Assembly (NCBI RefSeq): GCF_932526225.1
Contig: NC_064044.1
Coordinates: forward strand, 6,846,747 to 6,910,746
Origin: Nematostella vectensis
Lineage: Eukaryota > Cnidaria > Anthozoa > Actiniaria > Edwardsiidae
Direction: 5' to 3'
DNA length: 64,000 bases
Shown piece after piece: positions 48,501 to 57,700 of the stretch (positions are counted from its first letter, which is position 1; each line of letters starts with the position of its first letter). The notes beneath the pieces are model-generated. The model was not told where the DNA came from. It saw nothing but the letters and a program-made list of their open reading frames with translations, and ran no database searches. Both the position numbers and the translations under genes were made by a program.

Positions 48501-49468
48501 ATATCGACTCGCTCGTTCCGCACACGTTGTTTTTTATGTTTCTAGGGTGATACATATCGACTCGCTCGTTCACACGTTGTTTTTTATATTTCTAGGGTGA
48601 TACATTTCGACTCGCTCGTTCCGCACACGTTTTTTTATATTTCTAGGGTGATACATATCGACTCGCTCGTTCCGCCCACGTTGTTTTATGTTTCTAGGGT
48701 GATACATATTTACTCGCTCGTTCACACGTTGTTTTATGTTTCTAGGGTGATACATATCGACTCGCTGCATCCAAGCTAGGCAGCAGCAGCAAACCTTGGT
48801 CCAGACCACCCGCGGACAGTGAGTCAGAGTCAGGGAGCGTGACCTGGGAACAAGGTACGACGCCACGGGATGTGAAGACGTCACGGGGAAGGGTTTGGAG
48901 ATTTGTAACGCTTATGAGAGTATAAAAAGATAGTGGCATCTAGACATTGCAAAGATAGCCATCCGCTTCAACTTCTGTGTTTTATCATTTTGTAGGAATC
49001 ACATCTTATTCTATCTAAAAATGTATTTAAATCTATGTTTTTGTCTTTTACTAAAACGCTGCGAATTCTGAAGTGTATAGAAGATGGCGATTGCAATATC
49101 CCCACTACACATTGGTATTTAGAAAGACTTGTTATCGTGGTGAGAATTGGGAAATAATTCAACACAAAGGGGAAAAAGGTTTGTTGTTTATTCTGGCTTT
49201 AAAAGGAAAGTAGCTGCGCTGACGTTTCGATCGTTAGCCCTTAGGAGCGAAGGTCTCTTTTTTTTAGAGCTAAGCGTACAACAAACCGCGTCAACCTTTT
49301 ACTGGTTTATTTTCCCCCGCCAACAATCAAAAGCATAGCAATAAAGGTATAGCTGACTAAATCTCTAAGCAAAGGTCTTCATTTATAATTTCAGGTCGCA
49401 AAAAGATTGAAGCCAAGCCCAAAAGCTACAGACGGTATCTAGGCAACCTTAGTGATTCTGACAGCTGA
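39556..49468 (+). CDS. C8orf34-like protein with RII-alpha-type N-terminus
   Basis: About 16 exons: 39556-39615, 40282-40380, 41053-41167, 41918-42193, 42582-42607, 43154-43323, 44139-44305, 44651-44718, 44805-44860, 45305-45342, 45516-45542, 45889-45932, 47308-47356, 47667-47908, 48746-48854, 49395-49468; about 539 aa. Exons 1-2 encode YLDEHRIGPLFEDLMAKLI and QPIPYLIKSL, the RII-alpha dimerisation/docking-like fold seen in vertebrate C8orf34; WNNDTRVPTHDFDELF (exon 4) and the DESLDK block also fit that family. The role is not established. The rest is Ser/Arg/Lys-rich and probably disordered. Around micro-exon 5 a second in-frame solution exists (exon 4 ending 42195, exon 6 starting 43135, about 546 aa), giving KLGTALN, which better resembles the vertebrate protein. 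Exon edges 3, 5 and 15 are tandemly duplicated in the introns. AATAAA at 50129. Confidence 0.78.
40486..40986. mobile_element. Non-autonomous DNA transposon with CAGTGGAACCT ends and TA duplication
   Basis: Ends read CAGTGGAACCT perfectly inverted (AGGTTCCACTG), with extended similarity over about 25 bp (ATTTTAC.A.CT). TA flanks both sides (40484-40485, 40987-40988). TA duplication and CAGTGGAACC-type ends are typical of Tc1/mariner-pogo relatives. 501 bp without a transposase ORF; sits in intron 2 of the C8orf34-like gene. Confidence 0.75.
41169..41275 (+). pseudogene. Tandem duplicate of C8orf34-like exon 3
   Basis: Starting at the exon 3 donor, about 92 bp repeat the exon at roughly 83% identity (ACCTAG..CAATGTCC, ATCAGTCTTAC, CTCACCAATAACCA). 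The original exon's donor GTGAG is AGTTAG in the copy, so the copy lost its donor. Read through from exon 3 the frame stays open and encodes SISLTCSPITKKS, then stops at TGA (41257-41259). It is either a relic or an alternative terminal exon giving an RII-alpha-only short product. Confidence 0.7.
42508..42607 (+). repeat. Duplicated acceptor and start of micro-exon 5
   Basis: CACAAACTTGGAACAGCACT occurs at 42531-42550 and again at 42582-42601, each preceded by TTCAT.TCAG and a T-rich ATTATT tract. Only the second copy is followed by a donor (CTG/GTTAGT). The unit is 51 bp. The first copy is a decoy acceptor with no nearby donor. Confidence 0.75.
43812..44057. mobile_element. Inverted-repeat element (GTGGTTT.AAATG ends)
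   Basis: The left 50 bp (GTGGTTTCAAATG, GGTTTGAA, AACTGGTTTGAA) align with the reverse complement of the right 50 bp (GTGGTTTGAAATG, GGTTTGAA, AACTGGTTTGAAA). It lies in an intron of the C8orf34-like gene and is non-coding. Short direct repeats of GGTTTGAA complicate the boundary. Confidence 0.55.
48272..48775 (+). repeat. Array of nine extra splice-acceptor copies of exon 15
   Basis: Units of 48-53 bp each read TTT(C)TAGGGTGATACATAT then CGACTCGCTCGTTCCGCACA and a TTGTTTTT tract. Nine units precede a tenth that continues into exon 15 of the C8orf34-like gene. In the tenth, TCTAG is the intron acceptor and GGTGATACATATCGACTCGC opens the exon (48746). Every unit therefore holds a polypyrimidine tract, a TAG acceptor and the first about 20 bp of the exon. 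The unit divergence point is GCTCG versus GCTGC. Confidence 0.85.
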
Positions 49469-50134
49469 AGACACGTGAAACGTGAGGGCTGTCTGTGGAT
49501 GAAGATTGCTTGGAGGTGCCGTGCTACTTCACTTATGGGATATCTGTGGTCCAAGGGCACGTTTCTGCTTAGTATGGACATAAGTAATAGAGAGAGAATA
49601 GAGAGAAATAGAGAAAAAAATGAAAAGATGCTGCCACTGTTGCCCCATGAGACCTAGCATATCCGCAAGGAAAGAATGCCAGCCTAGTTACAGAAGTACT
49701 AACCGAGTTTCCTGTGGTGGATGTGCTCTGACGTCACAGTAAACGAAATTCGTCCCAGACCCTCACGGCTCATTTACGAACCAGTAAACCCGGTAAGGGC
49801 TCTAGGGAATTGGCTGCGATTATCCCATTTATTTAATACGTACTTATACATTCAGTCTCGAGTAGAGATTCAATGCAATATACTCACTGTAAATAGCCTA
49901 CATGCAGGCGTTTGTTGGTGTTACTATCGTGAAAAAAAAAAAAAAAAAAAAAAACAGCCAAGTGTCCGTAGCCAAAGTCCAGTGTTCGTAGCCACCATCT
50001 TTGATTTTGTTAAAAAAAAAATAGGAAACACTCGGGGTGTGTTTTTTCGCAGAAAACAACAACAACAAACAACACCAAACGCCAGAATATAGGCTACTAA
50101 GTAGATTGTAACAATTGTATAAATAATGAATAAA

Positions 50135-51055
50135 TTTCTGTTTTAAAAATTTATTTTTTGTTGATTGACTTCTAAACAGGTAAAACCAAACAAGTTACAA
50201 AATAAGGTATTTTTTATTATTTATTGTTTAAAGGCAATAATGAAAACATTTTGCAAAGCATCGCTAAACGTTTTAATAGCAAATGTGATCCTAACCCGTC
50301 GTCGCCGCTGATAAAACTCTAAACGTATGGCAACTCGCCGAGCTTCATGGATATTGAATGAACGAGCAACACATCGTGTGCAGAGACGATTCTAGGTTTG
50401 AAGAACGACCTTCGAAATGCGACGACCTCCAAAATCCTTTAAATTCCCTTTAAAGCGAAAACAATTTCTATACTGTTTACGAATAAGAGTAATTTGCGAC
50501 TCCAACCAAACAGCAACTAATCATTAAAATTACAGTAATAAAATCAGCTATTTAAAGGAAACGCATATACAAATACCAAAGCTGGCAACGGCACGTTCGC
50601 ACAAAAAAGCAGGAATTTCTAACTAGGTTAAAACAAGCTTGACGGACGCACGCACTGGAAAAAGGCTGACACTCCCTAAGACGACACAATCACACAACAA
50701 AAACCCAACAACCATAAACAAAGAACTTAGTCCCATTAGTTAATGACCCCTTAGATAATTACTCTTTCTTCTTAAAAGAATCAAGCCATTGTCAAAGACC
50801 TCTCAAATTAGCTGATAATGTGTAGTGTAAATAATGTTAGCCCACCCTAAGTGTTCTATTCTAAAATGAAAACGCTATAAAATCACGCATCTAGACGATT
50901 TATTCAGTATTTGCTTAAAACCCGAGAAAGGAGAAGCCCGGTTTCCATTTTAGAAAGCAGCACAAATTTAGGAAGAAAAGAAAATACTGTCTGGTTTAGC
51001 GCTGAGTTTAGAGGATTGTAAAGAAAGAAGAAGTAGAATTTTAAAACTCGCAAAA
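50135..51055. other. Intergenic region and 5' UTR upstream of the 51-kb gene
   Basis: AT-rich, without a recognisable gene. TATAAAA at 50876-50882 is a plausible core promoter for the gene starting at 51056, placing transcription start near 50905-50910 and a 5' UTR of about 150 bp. Confidence 0.5.
50876..50882 (+). promoter_or_regulatory. TATA box for the 51-kb gene
   Basis: TATAAAA in a CGCTATAAAATC context, 174 bp before the ATG. It is the only strong TATA motif near this start. Confidence 0.45.
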
Positions 51056-52204
51056 ATGCGAAATTACAGAAAGTACGAAGTGACACCGCCTTCAAGCTCT
51101 CACGGACGGAGCTCCGCCTCAACAGATCGGAAAGAATCCAACGACAGAGATGTGGTGGATAAGATAGAAGAACTTCGAAAAAAGGCGAGGCAAGAAATGA
51201 TGGACATTGAAGCACTAGATGGGGTTTCTTTGGCTCACTATTTACGAATAAAGCAAGCCATGTCCAGACTTTTATCCGCAAATGAAAACGAAATGGGGGA
51301 ATCGACGTATTCTTACGAGACTGTGAGCGAGATAGAGAAAATAAAAGATGGAGAGATGAGGAAGATGGCGGAAAATATACTTAAAAAGTGGCAGAACTTC
51401 ACCAGAGGTGAACCAGAACCGAGAGAAATTAAACCAAAAAGAAGACGAAGCGTGAGGTTTAAAGATGAAGTGGAAGGTAAGAAGCTTGAGAATTTGCCAA
51501 CTACTCTCTCTGAAGAAAAAGAACAGACATCAAACGAGCATTCTAAGCAAGTTGAGGAGAGCTTGCGGATTGTGTTTCCTGCTATTATTCGACCCAGACC
51601 AGTGGGCGGAACAAAGAAAGAAACCAAGAAAAGAAAAAAAAGGTTTTCAGGGACTCTGCCTTCGATACTACACAAAGAGGAGAAAATTAGCGAGGCAGAG
51701 AAACAGGGGTTTGGCTCAGACAGTGAGTTTTCGCTATCGGAAAGACTCCCGCCACTGAAATCAACACCCGTCTATCTTACATTTAAAACTCCTCCTCCGC
51801 CTCCTCCTTCCGAAGACGAACATGAACCAGATAATATATCAACGGATACTTTTACTATAACGCCAGAACAAGCTATTTTCCAAAGCTCTTGGGAGACAGA
51901 AGAGGAATTAAAGTGTTCCTACCCACAGAGATTCCCACAATCAAAACCAAACTCGCCAACGCCGGGGAGACAGCCAACTCCATTTCCCGCCGATACGGAC
52001 ACAGTCGTGATAAGAGACCTGAAAGCGGGGCTCAAAATGAAGAAGAAAGATTCGTGCTCAAAATACTCCAAAGACGGGCAAACTGTGAGCCCGCGAGCTT
52101 GTAAAGGAAAGCCCGTGGAATCGATAAAGTCGAGGTTGGATGATTTTATGAGAAAAATAAAGAACTCTGATACTGAAAAAGAAGAATTTAAAATCAGTGG
52201 TTAA
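51056..52204 (+). CDS. Uncharacterised basic, proline-rich protein
   Basis: Intronless 382-aa frame. Seen: a charged helix-prone segment at about 33-75 (KIEELRKKARQEMMDIEAL, then HYLRIKQAMSRLL) that could form a coiled coil; a very basic patch KPKRRRSVRFKDE at 127-138 that includes RSVRF, a match to the RVxF docking motif for protein phosphatase 1; a second basic stretch KKETKKRKKRF (about 187-197), a likely nuclear signal; a TPPPPPPSEDE tract; and Ser/Thr-Pro-rich regions. No catalytic or membrane segment. The family is not recognised; a disordered regulatory or PP1-binding protein is a guess. TATA box at 50876, AATAAA at 52477. From codon 182 onwards, with its 3' UTR, it is duplicated at 62985-64000. 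Confidence 0.6.
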   Translation: MRNYRKYEVTPPSSSHGRSSASTDRKESNDRDVVDKIEELRKKARQEMMDIEALDGVSLAHYLRIKQAMSRLLSANENEMGESTYSYETVSEIEKIKDGEMRKMAENILKKWQNFTRGEPEPREIKPKRRRSVRFKDEVEGKKLENLPTTLSEEKEQTSNEHSKQVEESLRIVFPAIIRPRPVGGTKKETKKRKKRFSGTLPSILHKEEKISEAEKQGFGSDSEFSLSERLPPLKSTPVYLTFKTPPPPPPSEDEHEPDNISTDTFTITPEQAIFQSSWETEEELKCSYPQRFPQSKPNSPTPGRQPTPFPADTDTVVIRDLKAGLKMKKKDSCSKYSKDGQTVSPRACKGKPVESIKSRLDDFMRKIKNSDTEKEEFKISG

Positions 52205-52989
52205 ACTCCAGAAGAGAACTACGAAAAGAGAATAACACATAATTTCAGAGACTGTTCATTTTTTCCCCAGTATCAAAAGAGAAAAATATTAAAATCCTAT
52301 ATGTTAGAAAATATTTCGAGTTGCGAGCAATGAGAAATTAAGAAAAAAAAAACATTGTTTAAGATCACTGTAAATATTAGATATTAGCTATCACGGCAAC
52401 AAAACTTAAAGAGGCATTTAAAACAATTTAACGATAGTATTTGAATGATAGTATTTTTCGTTTAATTAGTCTTAGAAATAAAGTATATAGCTGTTATGTC
52501 TTGTGTTCTCAATTAACGCATCCGAATGACTTCACACTTGCCATCGTGATGATGATTTGTATCAGTGTTTATTTTGTGTTTCCAGTGGAGACAGTAAAAT
52601 TTTCTCAAATATAAAAAATAAATAAAATCGCGAGAACAATCAGTGGAACTTTTCTTAAACATTAGACTCTTAAACATCGAAGAGTGTTGTCAAATTTTCT
52701 TGTTTTAACGAATTTTTACCTTTCCGTATAAAACAGTTTTCACGAGCTTTTTTATCTTATCGATTGATCTCTCCTGAATTCGGTTTTTGAAAATATAACG
52801 GAATTCAATGGTACCTTTGTTAGTAGAACTGACATTTGCACTGACAATGTTTTTTGAAATAATGACAAATTTTTGGGTCAATTAGCTAAAAGCAAATTAG
52901 CCCAAGGCCCCCTATTCCTATCCATTTGGACTAATGTTGCTAAATTCAAAGCAATTCGAACGGAATATTTGGGCACTTTAACAACACCC

Positions 52990-53060
52990 CAGCTGGGAAT
53001 CGCACCCAGTCCACGCGGCCTAAACACGGCCACGCATGCTCTCTTACACCACTGAGGGTT
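52990..53060 (-). other. tRNA-like sequence, probably a SINE head
   Basis: On the minus strand: an A-box-like CTCAGTGGTGTAAGAGAGCA, a GGCC-GTGTTTA-GGCC anticodon-like hairpin, and a T arm CTGGGTGCGATTCCCAG (5-bp stem, 7-nt loop, B-box-like GGTGCGATTCC). The acceptor strands do not pair, so a functional tRNA is unlikely; tRNA-derived SINE is the best reading. Confidence 0.5.
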
Positions 53061-53244
53061 AGTGTTGTTTTGGCCGAGGAAAAAACCTCTAGTGGGACGC
53101 AAACTAGCATCCCAATAGAGTAAAAACCTCAATTTGGTTCCAGTACGAGTCTGGGACGGTAAGCCAAACGAAACAAGATTAACAAAAGCCTGCCTGAAAG
53201 CCTGGGGTACAGATAAAAGGGACGTGTGAAAAAGGCCAGAATGT

Positions 53245-53870
53245 TTGATAAAAAGCAGTGGAATTTTGCAAAGAACAACATCAAACGTGAATGATTTTAA
53301 GCATTTCAAAATTGGCTGTAAAAATGTTTTTAGGATCAATCAAAGGATATTAGCAAAAGGGTTCTCTCGTGCAAGGTTTTATGTGTCCAGCCGTCACAAA
53401 ATGACATCGAATGAAAACCGAACACGTCATTCGACGTGTGACGTCACCTATGACGCAATCAAAAACAAACTTGCAGGAGGTGATCGAGAACAAAAACAAA
53501 CACTCAAGAAACATCGTCAGGAAAACTAACTTGGTTGATGACAAGGGTCCAACAAAGTGGTCAGTTTATAAGAGTGGGGCAGCGGTATGGTAACTTGGTG
53601 GTAAATGGTATGGTGGCCACAACCTCAAAACATCAGACAAAACATTTTGATAGATGTCATGTAGCAAATGAATGTGTCAGGGGATTCAACAAGATAGTCA
53701 CGTGATTTGTGTCGCCATCGATAACGTCACGAGTAGAGTTGTAAAGCTTTATAATTATAGAACAAAAATAATATTGCGGTGTAGAGTTCCGCCGTTAGGC
53801 GTGCCCAAACCTATATATTACAGAATGACCATTGGTCGTTAATGAAGGAGAAAATAAATGAAGAGATCGC
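53245..53870. other. Unannotated stretch before the minisatellite
   Basis: Short frames only. It contains one TGACGTCA at 53439-53446 and several half-sites, but no gene is supported. Confidence 0.5.
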
Positions 53871-54660
53871 CAAAAAGAGGTATTGCGAGAAATCCAAAAA
53901 GATATGGCGAAAAAGGTCTTGCGAGAAATCCAAAAAGATATGGCGAAAAAGGTCTTGCGAGAAATCCATAAAGATATGGCGAAAAAGGTCTTGGAAGCAA
54001 CCAAAAAGATATGGCGAAAAAAGTCTTGGAAGCAACCAAAAAAATATGGCGAAAAAGGTCTTGGGAGCAACCAAAAAGATATGGCGAAAAAGGTCTTGGG
54101 AGCAACCAAAAAGATATGGCGAAAAAGGTCTTGGGAGCAACCAAAAAGATATGGCGAAAAAGGTCTTGGGAGCAACCAAAAAGATATGGCGAAAAAGGTC
54201 TTGGGAGCAACCAAAAAGATATGGCGAAAAAGGTCTTGGGAGCAACCAAAAAGATATGGCAAAAAGGTCTTGGGAGCAACCAAAAAGATATGGCAAAAAG
54301 GTCTTGGGAGCAACCAAAAAGATATGGCAAAAAGGTCTTGGGAGCAACCAAAAAGATATGGCAAAAAGGTCTTGGGAGCAACCAAAAAGATATGGCAAAA
54401 AGGTCTTGGGAGCAACCAAAAAGATATGGCAAAAAGGTCTTGGGAGCAACCAAAAAGATATGGCAAAAAGGTCTTGGGAGCAACCAAAGAGATATGGCAA
54501 AAAGGTCTTGGGAGCAACCAAAAAGATATGGCAAAAAGGTCTTGGGAGCAACCAAAAAGATATGGCAAAAAGGTCTTGGGAGCAACCAAAAAGATATGGC
54601 AAAAAGATCTTGGGAGCAACCAAAAAGATGGCAAAAAGGTGTTGAAGCAACAAAAGAGAT
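53870..54660. repeat. Minisatellite of 34-36 bp (GATATGGC.AAAAAGGTCTT)
   Basis: About 22 units in three successive forms: 36-bp units with GCGAGAAATCC (53885-53995), 35-bp units GATATGGCGAAAAAGGTCTT plus GGGAGCAACC (about 54000-54250), and 34-bp units lacking one base of GCGAAAAA (about 54250-54620). Neither 34 nor 35 is a multiple of 3 and the unit lacks stops on both strands, so long frames of 220-308 codons appear in several phases on both strands. These are artefacts of the repeat. Confidence 0.9.
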
Positions 54661-54759
54661 CTCGGAAAAATCTTGGTAAACTAAAAAAGATTATCAAAAG
54701 GATCACCAAAGATGTCGGCACTGCAAACCCACAAAATACGTTTTTTTCGTTTTAAAATA

Positions 54760-57700
54760 AAGCTTTATGACTACTTCCGACGTGTAAATGACGTCATACA
54801 TCAGGTGACCATCTCGTTGCACTGGTAAAACCAAAATTTGCTAAAATGACATCAATTTTAGTTGCCTCTGACGAGGTTTCTATATTAGTTATTGATGCTA
54901 TCATCAATGATGTCACACATACCGTTACGATCTCGTTGGACCACCTACATGACGTTTACCAAGTTTGGGTGCCATACGATGTTATTTGGTGACAACTTGT
55001 AACCACGTGCCACGAGAACTTAAGTCGGTGGATAACCAATATCAGCTACCACATTTTCTTAAACCAATTTAACTTAGTCGGGGATCGAGTGCCGAGAAGC
55101 TCCGCTAAATTGACACTGTGTTTTGGTGTTATTAAACTCAAGGGAGATCGACTCAAGGGACTTTGAGAATCCAGAAAGATTGCAAAAAAGTCACGGACAA
55201 ATTAAAGTGAGAAAAACAACTTTATTAATACTTATGTACCCAATGTTTGATACAAATCACAATGTTACATTAAATATCAAATTGTTACCGCAAAACAGAT
55301 TACATTGGTTTTCTAACTACAATTAGAGGTATTTATTTTTAGGGTGAATAAGAGATCTGTGAACAATTCAAAATTTCAAAAAGCCTTGAGGCAAATCAAA
55401 ACAGATGGCGCTCAAATACCAAGATCGAAAAAAAGCTTTTTAGAAAAAAATCCAAAAAAATCGACAAGACGAAGAAGATAACGAAGACTTGAGGAGTTTG
55501 AAACCGGAATCTCGCAAACGACTAAACAAATATATTGACTAAAATGCCCATTTCGAAAAAAGGTATGGTAAATATGCTTACATACATATTTTCCAACCTG
55601 GCATCGGGAAACTTTTTTTTTTTTACCTTTTATTTCCCGATTATGGAGATAAAGATCCAAACATGCTAAAACAACATTGCTGGAGCACCAAAATCATCAT
55701 TGCCAAAACCTTAAGCCTAGAAGCCTGCCACGCCTAGTAAAGTGCTACTTGTGTCTGCAGTGTCGTGCCTTACGTCGATGATCAATCCGCTGCTGTCGAC
55801 GTCTTCACCAATCAACAACGAACGCCTACTCGTCACAAATACCAAAACCAGGAATGAGTGATCGAGGAAACGCCCTTTGCCGATGGCGCCAACCATTTGT
55901 TGGACAATACGATAAACTGACAAGTTGTCAGTTGTACTATAGGTAAAGCCACATGCCTATTCCATTTTTCATTTTTTTTTCCAAAATTGAATCGCAAATC
56001 TTTTTTTACATTTTGGGCCAAAATAGATTCGAAAAAATCGCAAATGCATCAAACTCACACACACAAAAAAAGATCGAAGACCAAGAATCGAAGTTGACAA
56101 TGTCGGAATGGCTATTGTCGCAAGCTATGCTGAATTTCTAATAACTATAGTAAAGGCATTCATGGACTTGAAGTTGTAGCAAATGCATCTCACTATAATC
56201 TAGTTTTTTTTGTCTTGAGGTACCACTAGTGGATTCCATTGAAATTCATCTTTTTTTTGGGTTTACAACTGCAAACTAACTCGGAAAAATATCATATGCT
56301 CCAAAATAGGTTAACTGTGCCAAAAATTCAGGTCCAATGAAAGTCGTTTCAACCTCCAACCCCAAGAAGACTACCCAAAGCACACTAGCCGAAATAAGGA
56401 TGCGTCCAAACCATTCCAAAAGGAATTTTCAGATTATCTTTAGGCCGTCTTATATGCCTAAATGCTAGCTGAACCCCGTGAGCAGACAATTTTATGTGTC
56501 CTTCCAACACTGGCAGCTATCACAATCTCCTCAGACGAATAGTAGAACTGAGATTCTCTTCAGAATTTCTTACAAAGTATGGGCTGCCTGTGTTGGGTAA
56601 GCAAAGGCTGTGCTTAGCCTAAAGGGTAGCTTAACCCACCTCCCCCCAGTCCCCCCTTCCCACTGATGCTAACGCATATGCATGGTGTATGTATTTGAGG
56701 ACCACCTGTGCTCAGACGAATCACCTGCTCAGCCCATGAAAACCTAACACTACCCCCCTGAGTACCCGATTGAGACATCAAACAACTCAGCTTTATTAGA
56801 GTTGGGGGGTCCTAGTAAAACGACTTATTTAACAATTATATGTTTTGAACGATACTATTTCCTTTTATTAAACACTTTCATGTTTGCATCAAATGCTTCT
56901 TGGAGACTGTTTTCTTTATAGCAATAAATAAATCTCTGGTATTGATGCAGAAAGCAACAATGAACTATGTGGAAAACTTCAGATGAGTAACAAGATCACC
57001 TAATTGAATGCAACAGTATATATCACATGATCAAGTTATCAGCAAAAGGGGGAGAGGGGGAAGCATACCTTCAGGTGACTGAATCCTCCCACGCAGACCA
57101 GCAATGCCTAGACTACCAAAATCTCAAACTAACGAACCATTTGTTCGTGATAAAAAAGGACTTAACAAAAAATTATGTGACAGGCTTCGCCTTATCAAAA
57201 TAAATCCTCCCCCCTCCCAAGGGCACAGATTCGTATAATACTCTGGCCCTTTTGCTAGCTAATAATTGTGATATATTTATTTATGTTTGCAATTGCTTTA
57301 TAAGAAAGCAATGCTTGTCTGCAGTCTGGATCTTATTTCGTTTCTATTTACAGAAAAGCAGGATTACCAGACAATAGTTTGTGATTAGAAAATTATCTTT
57401 TTTTTCAGAATCTAAGAATCGGTCACTTTTTTTACACAAACCTGGTAATTCTCGCTTTTTTAAAAGCTTGCAGTTCAAAATTGTAATCCTAAAAAATTAT
57501 CCTGTAATAGCCATTTGCATAAAAGTTACTATTTTCATCCTTTTTAGAGATGAAAATCTACAGCTTTGTAGAGCCTTGAATTCAAGACTCCAAACTATTA
57601 TATGGTTAATACAGATTCAACCATACAACATTTCATTAAACATTTTTGGCCTCTTCTCCTTTTAGTATTCCCTTTGATTAGGAACACTGCTACGCCCATT

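Noticed and set aside
48162-48884. Array of about 50-bp repeats that superficially resembles a CRISPR
   Set aside because: Units are directly adjacent without unique spacers, the genome is eukaryotic, and each unit is a copy of a splice acceptor plus exon start.
53795-54755. Frames of 220-308 codons on both strands, rich in KDMAKKVLGATKK- or CSQDLFAISFWLLPR-like repeats
   Set aside because: They are generated by a 34-36 bp tandem repeat lacking stops. Unit lengths of 34 and 35 shift frame each unit, so no single protein repeat is maintained; no splice or promoter context supports a gene.
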